Notes: a model not told the origin generated them from the sequence alone. Shown: positions 15,934 to 25,400, counted from the stretch's first letter. The stretch: 56,943 nucleotides of DNA from an uncultured Clostridia bacterium (GCA_947053595.1 CAMRSX010000009.1:1-56943); one strand, 5' to 3'. Translations and numbers: made by a program.

Positions 15934-16716
15934 ATGAAGGTGGAAGAAAAACAAGAACAGGCAATGTCCAAAAAGAAAAAGATTGTCCGAACAACCTTGG
16001 TGCTGATTGCTTTGGCGCTGTTTGTGCTTGTTTTTTATTTTGTTTTGAAGTGGACGGGTGCGTGGGAATACATCAATTCGGTGGACAAGGTTAGGCAGAT
16101 GATTCTTTCGCTGGGCTTTTGGGGAAGGTTTGCTTTTGTGATGCTTCAGCTTTTGCAGGTGACATTCCTGCCCATTCCTTCCACCATTTCCACGCTGGCT
16201 GGAGTGCTGATTTATGGCCCATTGCAGGCGGCCCTGCTAAGCCTTTCGGGCATAATGCTTGGCAGTGTGCTGGCGTTCTGGCTGGGCAGAGTGTTTGGCA
16301 AAAAGCTGGTGATTTTTATGGTGGGAAAGGAAACTTGCAAAAAGTGGACAAGATTTTTGACCAATGCCAAATACTCCTTTTTTGTTATGATGCTGCTGCC
16401 AATTTTTCCTGATGATGTGCTTTGTCTTGTGGCGGGGCTGACGGACATGAGTTGGACATTTTTTGTGGTGACAAATCTCATTTCGCGTCCTATTGGCATT
16501 TTTTTGACTTGCTATCTGGGCAGCGGGCAGTTGATTCCATATCACGGCTGGGGGCTGGTGGCGTGGGGCTTTATTGTTGTGGGCATGGCAACAATCATAT
16601 ATTTGTCCTATCATTTTCAGCCGCAGATTGAAAAGTTTTTGAAAAGCAGATTTTCTTCAAAAAAAGTTGCGCTGGACGCAAGTGATGAGGGCGTCAAAAA
16701 AGTAAAAAGAAAGTGA
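15934..16716 (+). CDS. TVP38/TMEM64 (DedA-like, SNARE-associated) membrane protein
   Basis: A 260-residue protein with five to six membrane segments and the VTT/SNARE-associated domain. The re-entrant motif region reads FLPIPSTISTLAGVLIYGP, followed by GIMLGSVLAFWLGRVFGKK and LLPIFPDDVLCLVAGLT. Relatives act as lipid scramblases or undecaprenyl-phosphate recyclers; the substrate here is not known. The start is uncertain: ATG 15934 is directly preceded by TATACT, and ATG 15964 (MSKKKK) is a good alternative. The C-terminus is a basic tail. Confidence 0.85.
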   Translation: MKVEEKQEQAMSKKKKIVRTTLVLIALALFVLVFYFVLKWTGAWEYINSVDKVRQMILSLGFWGRFAFVMLQLLQVTFLPIPSTISTLAGVLIYGPLQAALLSLSGIMLGSVLAFWLGRVFGKKLVIFMVGKETCKKWTRFLTNAKYSFFVMMLLPIFPDDVLCLVAGLTDMSWTFFVVTNLISRPIGIFLTCYLGSGQLIPYHGWGLVAWGFIVVGMATIIYLSYHFQPQIEKFLKSRFSSKKVALDASDEGVKKVKRK

Positions 16717-16723
16717 TTTGCTT

Positions 16724-16888
16724 TCAGTCGTTTTTGAGGATTATGAACATGCCTTCTTTGATTTGCTTTGGACTTAGGCTGTTGTCCAGCAAGATTTTTG
16801 TGCTGTCTATGTGATATTTTTGGGAGAGAACGCGAAGGTTTTCTCCTTTTTTCACTTGATGAAACAGAAAAGGGATTTTTTTAATCAT
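16724..16888 (-). CDS. 54-residue LysM domain protein
   Basis: A small ORF in the gap between the DedA-like gene and spoVB. It reads as a nearly complete LysM domain: FHQVKKGENLRVLSQKYH, then a DSTKILLDN segment, then SPKQIKEGMFIILKND, the usual beta-alpha-alpha-beta order. LysM domains bind N-acetylglucosamine polymers such as peptidoglycan or spore cortex. There is no signal peptide, which fits LysM proteins of the mother cell or spore. TATGAT lies 5 nt before the ATG and there is no Shine-Dalgarno site. Its neighbour is the spore-type flippase gene. Confidence 0.75.
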   Translation of the reverse strand: MIKKIPFLFHQVKKGENLRVLSQKYHIDSTKILLDNSLSPKQIKEGMFIILKND

Positions 16889-16941
16889 GTTATATCATAT
16901 TGCCCGAGCCCTAAAAAAAGAAGAAAAACATGCAAAACAAC

Positions 16942-16972
16942 TTGTCTAATTTAAAAAAGTGGCACATAAAAT
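16942..16972 (+). promoter_or_regulatory. spoVB-like promoter, possible sigma-E type
   Basis: GTCTAAT (16944-16950), 14 nt, CATAAAAT (16965-16972) matches the sigma-E pattern in all but one position of each box. An overlapping sigma-A reading is TTGTCT (16942-16947), 17 nt, CATAAA. Either starts transcription near the ATG at 16980. Confidence 0.5.
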
Positions 16973-16979
16973 GTTTTGT

Positions 16980-18533
16980 ATGAAGTCAATTTTTAAAAAT
17001 GTTGTGATTATAACCGCTTTCACCTTGCTTACGCGCATGCTTGGGTTTTTCTTTCGCATTTTTCTTTCTCGTGCCATTGGCGCAGAGGCACTGGGGATGT
17101 ATCAGGTGGCGGCATCGGTGTTTATGGTGCTTCTCACCATTGTTTCCAGCGGTTTCACCCTCATCATCTCCCGCATGACGGCAAGTTTTAGGGTGCAGGC
17201 CGACCGCAAGTCCATTGGCACTCTTGTCACTTCCAGCATGATTGTGGGGCTGGTTGTCAGCGTGCTTTTGTGCGCCGTGATATTTTTGTTCAGAAACCTT
17301 TTTTCCAATCTTTTCACCGACCAAAACTGCATGAACATCCTCATCATCATGCTGCCTTCGCTGATTTTTTCGTCCATATACAGCGTCTTTCGAGGGGCAA
17401 TGTGGGGCAATGACAACTATTTTGGACTGTGCGCCTCCGAGCTTTTGGAAGAGATTGTCAAAATTGTGGTGTGCGTGTTGTTGCTGGCTTCGGGCATGAG
17501 CGCGCTGCAAAATGCCTTGGCGGTGGCTTGGTCTTTCACACTGTCTTGCTTTGTGTCTGCGTTTTTTGTGGTGCTTTTGTTTTTCTTTTATGGCGGAAAA
17601 ATGGGCAAGCCTTCAAAGATATATCGCAAGGTCATTCGTCAATCTGCTCCCATAACTGGCGTGAGGGTGGTGGGCAGTTTCATTCAGCCGCTGATTGCCC
17701 TCATCTTGCCAGCACAGCTGATTTTGTCGGGCTATACAAGTTCGCAAGCCATGAGCATGTATGGCATTGCCTGCGGAATGACGCTTCCTTTTCTTTATCT
17801 TCCAACGGCAATCATTGGCTCGCTTTCCACCGCGCTGGTGCCAGACATCTCCATGGCGTTGGTGCAAAACGACAGCAATCACATTCAAAAGCGAGTGTCT
17901 TCCTCCATGCTGTTTGCGCTGTTTGTTTCGTTTTTGATTGTGCCTTGCTTTATGGCGATTGGCGACAAGTTTGGCATTTTGATTTACAACGAAGTGCTAA
18001 GCGGAAAGCTGTTGCAATATTCCGCTTGGATTATGATTCCAATGGGCGTCAACAACATCTCGTCGGCAATTTTAAACTCGGTTGGGCTGGAGGTGAAATC
18101 CTTTTTAAACTTTCTTGTTGGCGGTGTTTTTCTCTTTCTTTCGGTGTTGATTTTGCCAAGATTTATTGGCATCAATGCGCTGATTATTGGCATGGGAATT
18201 TCCACGCTCATCACTGCCATATTAAACATCATCATGCTTAAGAAAAAGTTGAATATCAAAATTGAAGTGAAGAAAAATCTTTTGCTGATGATTTTGTTTG
18301 CCATTCCAACCATGGCAACAACTTCGTTTGTCAGCTCGCTGCTGTCACACATCATGCCGCTGTTTTTTGACCTTGCATTTTCTTGCTTGATTGGTGTGGG
18401 AATGTTTGCCACTTTGTGCGTGGTTTTTGATGTCATAAAACTTTCTGTTTATTTTGTCAGGTTTAAGGAAAAGTTTTCCAAAAAGGCAAAAGTGACAAAG
18501 TTGCGAAAGAAAAAGAAAACGGCAAAAAGTTGA
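16980..18533 (+). CDS. spoVB: SpoVB / MurJ-type polysaccharide flippase
   Basis: A 517-residue MOP-superfamily lipid flippase with about 14 membrane helices. The N-terminus MKSIFKNVVIITAFTLLTR and FFRIFLSRAIGAEALGMYQ are the hallmarks of the SpoVB/YtgP group. SpoVB supports spore cortex synthesis, presumably by moving lipid-linked precursors; close relatives act in vegetative growth, so the subtype is not certain. I chose ATG 16980 over the upstream GTG (16959) because the conserved start begins there and the -10 box overlaps the longer version. The basic C-terminus ends in KKKKTAKS. Confidence 0.88.
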   Translation: MKSIFKNVVIITAFTLLTRMLGFFFRIFLSRAIGAEALGMYQVAASVFMVLLTIVSSGFTLIISRMTASFRVQADRKSIGTLVTSSMIVGLVVSVLLCAVIFLFRNLFSNLFTDQNCMNILIIMLPSLIFSSIYSVFRGAMWGNDNYFGLCASELLEEIVKIVVCVLLLASGMSALQNALAVAWSFTLSCFVSAFFVVLLFFFYGGKMGKPSKIYRKVIRQSAPITGVRVVGSFIQPLIALILPAQLILSGYTSSQAMSMYGIACGMTLPFLYLPTAIIGSLSTALVPDISMALVQNDSNHIQKRVSSSMLFALFVSFLIVPCFMAIGDKFGILIYNEVLSGKLLQYSAWIMIPMGVNNISSAILNSVGLEVKSFLNFLVGGVFLFLSVLILPRFIGINALIIGMGISTLITAILNIIMLKKKLNIKIEVKKNLLLMILFAIPTMATTSFVSSLLSHIMPLFFDLAFSCLIGVGMFATLCVVFDVIKLSVYFVRFKEKFSKKAKVTKLRKKKKTAKS

Positions 18534-18542
18534 AAATATGTG

Positions 18543-18570
18543 AAAAACACCCTTTTTTTGGTGTTTTTTG
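18543..18570 (+). terminator. Terminator after spoVB-like gene
   Basis: AAAACACC (18544-18551) pairs with GGTGTTTT (18560-18567) and runs into a T-rich stretch. It overlaps the upstream end of the DUF421 promoter. Confidence 0.7.
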
Positions 18571-18597
18571 TGTATTTTATGAAAATTTAATCATACT
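18568..18597 (+). promoter_or_regulatory. DUF421 gene promoter
   Basis: TTGTGT (18568-18573), 18 nt, CATACT (18592-18597), then 6 nt to the ATG. A sigma-E-like reading is GTGTATT (18570-18576), 15 nt, CATACTAA. No Shine-Dalgarno site precedes the ATG. Confidence 0.45.
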
Positions 18598-18603
18598 AAA
18601 CCT

Positions 18604-19323
18604 ATGCTTACCATTGTTGTTAGAGCGGTGATTATCTATCTTTTGGTGCTGTTTTTATATCGGCTTATGGGCAAAAGGCAGTTGGGAGAAATGCAACCTT
18701 TTGAGCTTGTTTTGACGCTTATCATTGCCGACCTTGCCACCATTCCCATGGCGGAAGTTTCGGTGCCAGTGCTGCACGGAGTTGTTCCGCTTTTGACGCT
18801 GGTGATTTTGCATTACATCTTGACGCTGCTTTCCAAAGCCAGCAGCAAGTTTTCATGCTTTTTGAGTGGAAAGCCTGTGATTGTGATTAACCCTCAGGGC
18901 ATCGACCACAAGGCGCTGAAAGACCTTGACATTTCGGTGGACGACGTTTTTGAAGCAATCAGAGGATGTGGTTTTTTTAAGGTGGAGCAAATTCAATATG
19001 CCATCATGGAAACCAACGGCAAGATGAGCGTGCTGCCAAAAAGCCAGTTTGCGCCAGTGACGGCGGGCGACATGAAAATTAAGGCAGAAAAAAGTGCCAT
19101 TCCAATCAACCTCATCAGCGAAGGTAAGGTGAACAAAAAGAACCTTAAGACGGCGGGCGTGGACGAGATGATGGTGCAAGACTTGCTTAAAAAAGCGGGC
19201 GCAAAAAATGTTAAAGAAGTGCTGGTGATGACCATCGACAAAGCTGGCGCAGTGTATGTGCAAAAATATGGCAACAAATATCAAACCTTTCAGGTGCAGC
19301 CGCTGGGGAGGGTGCAAGAATGA
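18604..19323 (+). CDS. DUF421 (YetF family) membrane protein
   Basis: A 239-residue protein with three N-terminal membrane helices (about 4-82). These include the family motif FLYRLMGKRQLGEMQPFELVLTL. A cytoplasmic alpha/beta domain follows with PVIVINPQGIDHKALKDLDIS and DDVFEAIRGCGFFKVEQIQYAIMETNG. The YetF/YrbG family is common in spore formers and its molecular role is not established. It overlaps the next gene by 4 bases (ATGA), so the two are translationally coupled, a pairing typical of DUF421 with DUF4363. Confidence 0.9.
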   Translation: MLTIVVRAVIIYLLVLFLYRLMGKRQLGEMQPFELVLTLIIADLATIPMAEVSVPVLHGVVPLLTLVILHYILTLLSKASSKFSCFLSGKPVIVINPQGIDHKALKDLDISVDDVFEAIRGCGFFKVEQIQYAIMETNGKMSVLPKSQFAPVTAGDMKIKAEKSAIPINLISEGKVNKKNLKTAGVDEMMVQDLLKKAGAKNVKEVLVMTIDKAGAVYVQKYGNKYQTFQVQPLGRVQE

Positions 19324-19724
19324 CAAAGTTTGGTTGGTTTAAACTTGCTTCCATTTTGATTTTGGTGGGCGCTTTGATTGCAATTTGCTTGGTGGAGGAC
19401 CGCCTTGTCATTTCTTCTTTGGATGAGGTGAACAGATATTGCTATGCCATTGAAACAGCGGTGAACGAAAACGAGGGCATTGTGAATGGCGAGGTTGCCA
19501 GCCTTGTGGACAATTTGGAATATGCTTGGCAGAGGTCGGAAAGCAAACTGTGCTTTATGGTTAATCACAAGTCCATTGAAAATCTTGCGGTGGAAATTGT
19601 GCGACTTAAAACCTATATTGACGAAGAAGAGCCCATTGAGTTTTATGTTTCGCTGGACATCATCAAAAATTATGTTGAAACCTTCCAGCATTTTATGGGC
19701 GCAAGCTTTCACAATATTCTGTAA
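19320..19724 (+). CDS. DUF4363 family protein
   Basis: A 134-residue protein with one N-terminal membrane helix (about 8-24, LASILILVGALIAICLV). The rest is an all-helical extracytoplasmic domain ending in MGASFHNIL. It matches the small DUF4363 partner encoded with DUF421 proteins in Clostridia. Coupling to the upstream gene supports a joint membrane complex; no biochemical function is known. Confidence 0.8.
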   Translation: MTKFGWFKLASILILVGALIAICLVEDRLVISSLDEVNRYCYAIETAVNENEGIVNGEVASLVDNLEYAWQRSESKLCFMVNHKSIENLAVEIVRLKTYIDEEEPIEFYVSLDIIKNYVETFQHFMGASFHNIL

Positions 19725-19793
19725 CAAAAAAACGCACAAAAGCGCGGGGTAAAAAAGTCTTAAAAGTGCGATAAAAATTGCAAAATTGCGTGA

Positions 19794-19825
19794 AAAAAGT
19801 GTGGCAGAAAATCACCACACTTTTT
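19794..19825. terminator. Bidirectional terminator between DUF4363 and the minus-strand gene
   Basis: AAAAAGTGTGG (19794-19804) pairs with CCACACTTTTT (19815-19825). The right arm encodes the last residues (KVW) of the minus-strand protein, so terminator and coding sequence overlap. Confidence 0.8.
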
Positions 19826-20918
19826 CTTTTTTCTTGCGAACAATCATAACCACGGTTGCCACAATGCCAATGGCAAGCAAAACCAAAAGCACAATCAACA
19901 AAATCAGCCACCACTTAAGGGCTTTGTGAGCTTTGAAGGTTGAAAGGTTTTCAATGGTTGCAATGCAAACGGCTTCGCCATCCGATTGCTCCAAATACAG
20001 CGAAACATTCCAGTTGCCCTCGATGTTGTTGCTGTCCAGCACAAAATTGGTGCCTGTCTTTTTTTCGTTTGGAAGAGGAACGGTGTAAATGAGTTTATAG
20101 TTGCCATATTCCATCTTTTGTTGCATTTCTTCATCAAGGCAATAGTTGATGCTGTCGGCGTCCTTTCCAACAACTTCCCATTTCAGCCTTGCAGGGTTGA
20201 CAAATTTGAGGGCGTCCTGCGCGATGGTTGGCAGGGTGATGTTGTAAATTGTCATCAGCCTTTTGGAGCCAACGCTTGGGTGAAGTGCAAAGTTGTTTGG
20301 CAGTTTTTGCATGGCTTCTTCCACAGTGTCTGGCAAAACCGCAACAAAAACGGCTTTATGAACGGTGGTTGGCACCTCTTGCTTTAAGAAGGTGTAAGAA
20401 AAATCAAATTTATACAGCCCAAAATCTTGCCCGCTGGAAGAGTTGGGATTGTTTCGATTTTCATCGCCGCTGTCGATGTAATAAAAGAAGTTGAACGGCA
20501 GGAAATTGTGTGATTCATACAGCGTGCTGGTGGTGCCTTCGCCAATGTATGGCAGCAGCGTTTCAGATTTGACATGCGTCAGCAAAAAGCTGTGAGAAAC
20601 GCTTTGGCTGGCGTCGTTTGCCGTAAAGCGGAAGGTGAGGCTTTCAAGCTCTCTCCACTTAAACACATAATATTGTGTTTCTTCGCCAGTGGTTTCGTTT
20701 TTTTGTGTGACTGTTTCAAGGTTGAAATTGGTGTTTTTGTTTCTTAAGTTTGCCGTCATGCGCATGGAAAAGCCAGCAGAATCTGTTTGGTCAGAAATTG
20801 GAATGTCCACAAAGTTGTCGGCACTTGCGCGCTGGCTTTGAGGCGCAAAAAGCAGCCCCGCAAAAAAAAGCAGTGCAATTGCCAAAAATGCAAAAAGAAA
20901 ATTTGTTTTTGTTTTCAT
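19812..20918 (-). CDS. Membrane-anchored extracellular protein of unknown function
   Basis: A 368-residue protein I cannot assign to a family. It has a signal peptide (about 1-31, ending ASA), a beta-rich ectodomain of about 300 residues, a C-terminal membrane helix (WWLILLIVLLVLLAIGIVATV region) and a short basic tail KKKEKVW. It is therefore a type I surface protein. The start at 20918 is chosen over 20942 because TAAAAT lies 7 nt upstream and the signal peptide begins there. No Cys pair or catalytic motif is obvious; it holds at most two cysteines outside the signal region. Confidence 0.75.
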   Translation of the reverse strand: MKTKTNFLFAFLAIALLFFAGLLFAPQSQRASADNFVDIPISDQTDSAGFSMRMTANLRNKNTNFNLETVTQKNETTGEETQYYVFKWRELESLTFRFTANDASQSVSHSFLLTHVKSETLLPYIGEGTTSTLYESHNFLPFNFFYYIDSGDENRNNPNSSSGQDFGLYKFDFSYTFLKQEVPTTVHKAVFVAVLPDTVEEAMQKLPNNFALHPSVGSKRLMTIYNITLPTIAQDALKFVNPARLKWEVVGKDADSINYCLDEEMQQKMEYGNYKLIYTVPLPNEKKTGTNFVLDSNNIEGNWNVSLYLEQSDGEAVCIATIENLSTFKAHKALKWWLILLIVLLVLLAIGIVATVVMIVRKKKEKVW

Positions 20919-20925
20919 CAAAGTT

Positions 20926-20931
20926 ATTTTA
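20926..20931 (-). promoter_or_regulatory. -10 box at the surface-protein gene
   Basis: TAAAAT on the minus strand, 7 nt before the ATG at 20918, with TATGAT overlapping just upstream. The -35 is poor and no Shine-Dalgarno site is present. Confidence 0.4.
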
Positions 20932-21037
20932 TCATATTTCAAATTTTTTTAAAAATATTTTGCTGACAAAACTTGTCAAAAGCAAACAATTTTTGCTTGG
21001 CTTTGAAGAAAGTGCGCAAAACATAAGCAAAAACACT

Positions 21038-21065
21038 TTGAAATTTTGTTTGTTTGGGTTATAAT
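21038..21065 (+). promoter_or_regulatory. Promoter of the glmU-like / pth / mfd operon
   Basis: TTGAAA (21038-21043), 16 nt, TATAAT (21060-21065), then 6 nt to ATG 21072. It is a near-consensus -10 with no room for a ribosome binding site. Confidence 0.65.
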
Positions 21066-21071
21066 TATGCT

Positions 21072-21914
21072 ATGGTTATTGATGAAGAAATTGAAGCAAA
21101 AGTGGAAGAAAATCAAATCAGTTTTGATTTTTTAAGCGATGTTCAGCCGCAAAATGATGCAGTGGTGCAAACTGAGGCATCCACAGAGTGGGTGACAGAA
21201 AACACGCTTGTGGTTTTGGTGAGGGCAAACGATGGCATTTCGCCAAACTTTGATGTTTGCGGCAAAAAGATGATTGAGTGGATTGCGCTGGCAACCTCGG
21301 GCTGTCAACAAAAGGTGATTGACATGCCAAGTGAAGAAAACTTTTTGCAGACAATCAAAAACTTGGCGGACGAGCACGAGTTTGTTGCCGTCTTTTTCAG
21401 CGACACTCCGCTGTTGAAAAAATCCACTTTTTTGGAGATTATGGAGCACTTTTCCAAAAACAGAATGAATGTTTTGAAGCTTTCACGCGGGTTTGTTTTT
21501 CGCGGGGAATATTTAAAAACCGCTCTCATGCTTTTGTCAACTGCGGTGGAAAGTTTTGGAGAAGAAGATTTTGTGCTTGTCAACAATGCGGCATCGCTTT
21601 CTTTTGCCTTCAAGGTTTTGCAAGAGCGCATCCTGTCTTATCACAAGCAAAACGGCGTGGTGTTTTTTGGTGAAAACACCATTTTTGTGGATGCCGATGT
21701 GGAAATTGAAGAGGGCGCGGTGATTTATCCAAACAACATCTTAAAGGGCGAAACTTTCATTGGGCGCAACGCCATTTTGGAAAGTGGAAACTATATTTTG
21801 GACACCATTGTGTGTGACGAGGCATTTGTGTGCCAAAGCTATTTGGAAAAAAGCAAGGTTGAAAAAGGCAAAACTGTTGGGCCTTTTGCGCGTGCGGTCA
21901 ATCAAAAAATTTGA
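21072..21914 (+). CDS. Degenerate GlmU-like protein (truncated left-handed beta-helix)
   Basis: A 280-residue protein at the place where Clostridia carry glmU before pth and mfd. Residues about 205-276 align by eye to the linker and first beta-helix coils of GlmU: NGVVFFGENTIFVDADVEIE, EGAVIYPNNILKG, IGRNAIL and KGKTVGPFARAV. The protein stops just after GPFA, so most of the acetyltransferase helix is missing. The N-terminal half keeps a nucleotidyltransferase-like layout but lacks the LAAGxGTRM pyrophosphorylase loop. Neither GlmU reaction is likely, so it may be structural or regulatory. The start is ATG 21072, which the promoter fixes. Confidence 0.65.
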   Translation: MVIDEEIEAKVEENQISFDFLSDVQPQNDAVVQTEASTEWVTENTLVVLVRANDGISPNFDVCGKKMIEWIALATSGCQQKVIDMPSEENFLQTIKNLADEHEFVAVFFSDTPLLKKSTFLEIMEHFSKNRMNVLKLSRGFVFRGEYLKTALMLLSTAVESFGEEDFVLVNNAASLSFAFKVLQERILSYHKQNGVVFFGENTIFVDADVEIEEGAVIYPNNILKGETFIGRNAILESGNYILDTIVCDEAFVCQSYLEKSKVEKGKTVGPFARAVNQKI

Positions 21915-21924
21915 GGTGAAAAAT

Positions 21925-22425
21925 ATGGTGATTGTTGTCGGGCTTGGCAATCCAGATGCAAAATATCAGCACACTTTTCATAATATTGGCTTTTGTGTGG
22001 TGGACGCACTTTCAAAAGAGCTGGGCGTGAAGGTGGACAAAAAAAAGTTTAAGGCGCTGGTGGGCGAAGGCATTTTTGAAGGAAACAAGCTTTTGCTTGT
22101 GAAGCCGCAAACTTACATGAACAACAGCGGGCAGTGTCTTGCAATGCTGAAAGAAAAGTTTAAGGATGCGCGCATTATTGTTGTGGTGGATGACATCGAC
22201 CTTGCAAAAGGAAACATTCGCTTTCGTGAGCATGGCTCTGCTGGCACGCACAACGGGCTTAGAAGCATTGTGTCTTTCATTGGGCAAGATTTTCAGCGTG
22301 TGAAGGTGGGCATTGGCAGAGATGTCACAAAAGACCTTGCCGATTTTGTGCTGTCAAAGTTTGATGAAAAAGAGTTTGCACCCATCATTGAAGCAGCCAA
22401 AAATGAAGTGTTAGCGAGAATTTGA
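21925..22425 (+). CDS. pth: Peptidyl-tRNA hydrolase
   Basis: A 166-residue enzyme that frees tRNA from peptidyl-tRNA dropped by ribosomes. It has the family motif GLGNPDAKYQHTFHNIGF with catalytic His in HNIGF, the asparagines of YMNNSG, and VVVDDIDL with the catalytic Asp. It is slightly shorter than usual at the C-terminus. GAGGTG (21913-21918) precedes ATG 21925. It lies 10 bases after the GlmU-like gene and abuts mfd. Confidence 0.95.
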   Translation: MVIVVGLGNPDAKYQHTFHNIGFCVVDALSKELGVKVDKKKFKALVGEGIFEGNKLLLVKPQTYMNNSGQCLAMLKEKFKDARIIVVVDDIDLAKGNIRFREHGSAGTHNGLRSIVSFIGQDFQRVKVGIGRDVTKDLADFVLSKFDEKEFAPIIEAAKNEVLARI

Positions 22426-22427
22426 AG

Positions 22428-25400
22428 ATGGAAAATTTTTTGACTTTTTTGAAAAAAAATAGTTTGCCAAACTGCAAAGGTTTGGGAGGCTTTTTTGTTG
22501 GCGAAAAAGTTTTGATGGTTGCAGCACAAAAAAGCTTTGTATATCTTGCCTCAGATTTTGTGTCTGCCAGCAAGCTTAAGAGAGGGCTTGTTGCGCTTGG
22601 GAAAAAGGTGGAAATCATCTCTTGCGGAAGAGAAAATGAAGACGAGTTTGATGTCAATCTCTTTCCTTTTGCAAGGGCAATTTCTTCCTTTGAAAATGGG
22701 CAATTGGACGGACTTATCTTTTTGCCATCTTCTCTTTCTGCAAAGTTTGATTTGGCGTTTTTGAAAAGTTCTTTTTCAGTTTGCCTTGCACAAAGTTTTG
22801 ATATTCAACAGCTGTGCACAAAACTTTCAAGCTTTGGCTTTGAAAGGGTGGATTATGTTTCTGTGCAGGGGCAGTTTGCCGTGCGCGGAGATGTGTTGGA
22901 TGTGTTTGTGAAAGAGCATCCAACGCGCATTGAGTTTTTTGATGACGAAGTGGAAAAAATCACAACTTTTGACTTTTCCACCATGAAAACGCTGGAAAAA
23001 TGCCAAAAAATTGATGTTTTTCCCATTTTTTTGAAAAATGGCAACAACACGGTGCTGGACCTTTCGTGCGAAAATATGTTTGTGGACGAGCCACAAAAAA
23101 TTGAAAACGAGTGTCATCTTTTGCAACAGGGCTCTGAAAACAATTCCAAATTTTTGGCAAAGTTTGAAGAGTTGGATTTTTCAAACTGCACCATTTTTTC
23201 CAACACACAGCCCATGCAATATGAAAACAAAACGGTGGGGCAAAAAAGCTATATCACCGATTTTCTTTCGCTGAAAAGCGACATTGCAATGTTTTTGAAA
23301 GGCGGGGTGAATGTCTTTTTGTTTGGCGGGGAGTTCAGCAAAATTTTGGAGGAATTTTTGTCCACCAACAGCATTGCTTTTCAGCACTTTGATGGCACGC
23401 TTTGTCCAAGCGCGCAGGTTTATGTTTGCAAAGATTATTTTCCATATTCCTTCAGCTTTTTGGATAAGCAAATTGTGGGCATTGGCACGGACGATATGTA
23501 TAAATCGCGCCGCGTGGAATTTAGGGGAAAGCGGCAAAGTTTTTCTTATCTTCCAAAGGTGGGCGACTTTGTTGTGCATTCTTTTTATGGCGTGGGGCGC
23601 TGCAAAGACATTGTCAGGATGAAACTTTCCAATTTTGAGAAAGATTATTTTGTGCTGGAATATAAAAACGGCGCTCTGCTTTATCTGCCGTCTGAGCAAG
23701 CAAATTTGGTTTCGGCATACATTGGTGGGGAGGACCCAAAACTTAACGCTTTGGGCTCCAGCGAATGGACAAAGCTTAAGCAGAAGGTGAAGGAAGACTT
23801 GAAAGAGGTTGCCATCACGCTTGCCAAAATTTATAAAGAGCGCGGTCAAAAGAAGGGCTTTAAGTTTCAGCGAGATGAGCAGCTTGAAAAGCAATTTGCT
23901 GACGCCTTTGCGTTTGAATTGACGCCCGACCAAATGCAAGCGGTTTTGGATGTGGATGCTGACATGGAAAGCACCAAAATCATGGATAGGCTCATCTGCG
24001 GGGATGTGGGCTTTGGAAAAACGGAGGTTGCCTTTCACGCCATATTTAAGGCGGTGTATAACGGCAAGCAAGTGGCATTTTTGTGCCCAACCACCATTCT
24101 TGCAGAGCAGCACTTTCGCTCCACAAAGCAGCGCATGGAAAAGTTTGGCCTGAGAGTGGAAATTTTAAATCGTTTCAAATCGGACAAAGAATGCAAGGCA
24201 ATTTGCCAAAGGTTGCAAGAGGGCAAAATTGACATCTTGATTGGCACGCACAAAATTTTGAATGAAAATGTGAAGTTTAAGGATTTGGGCTTGCTGGTGC
24301 TGGATGAAGAGCAGCGCTTTGGTGTGAAGGACAAAGAGAAAATCAAACAAGTGAAAACGGATGTGGATGTTTTGACGCTTTCGGCAACGCCAATTCCAAG
24401 GACACTTCATCTTTCGCTTTCGGGCATCAGAGACATAAGCGTGATTGCCACTCCTCCAAGGGACAGGCTGCCAATTCAAACCTATGTTTCGTCATATTCT
24501 GACCAGTTGCTGCAAGATGTTTGCCAAAGAGAGCTTTCAAGAAACGGAAAGGCTTTGATTTTGTTCAATCGCGTTTCGGAAATATTTCAATTTGCAGGGC
24601 ATGTTTCAAGCCTTTTGCCAAATGCCAAAATTGGCATTGCGCATGGGCAGATGCAGGAGCGGGAACTCTCACGCGTGATTGACGACCTCTATGACAACAA
24701 GTTCAACATCCTCATCTCCACCACACTGATTGAAAATGGCATCGACCTTCCAACACTCAACACACTTTTTGTGGTGGATTGTGACCTTTTGGGCTTAAGC
24801 CAACTTTATCAAATCAGAGGGCGTATTGGGCGCTCGGACAAACTGGCATATGCATATCTTTCTTACAACGGCGGCAAAGTGCTGACGGAAGAGGCTTACA
24901 AGCGTTTGGAAGCAATCAAAGAATTCAGAGAGCTTGGAAGCGGCTTTAAGATTGCAATGCGCGACCTTGAAATTCGCGGCGCGGGAAACATCTTGGGCAA
25001 GCAGCAGCATGGGCAGATGCAAAAGGTGGGCTATGACATGTATGTCAAGCTGTTGGAAGAGGTGACAAAAGAGGTTGCAGGGCAAACAAACAGAAGCGAG
25101 AAGGAAATCAAGCTTGAGCTTATTTTGGATGCTTACATCAGCGAAGCATACATCTCTTCTCAAGAAGAGCGTATTTTGTTTTATGACAAAATCAGCAAAG
25201 TCAGCACAAGGGCAGAGTTTGACGAAGTGACCACGCAACTTAAAGAAGTGGGTGGCGATTTGCCAGACGAAGTGAAAAATCTGTGCAAGATTGCCTATCT
25301 GAAAAACTTGGCAACAGCTTTTAATGTCAAAAAAATCAAAATCAACAATTCGGAGTGCTTGATTTATTTCTATAAATCAGAAGGCATTTTGGACAAAAGA

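Noticed and set aside
23181..24113. 310-residue ORF antisense to mfd
   Set aside because: Shadow of mfd; no start signal and no recognisable domain.
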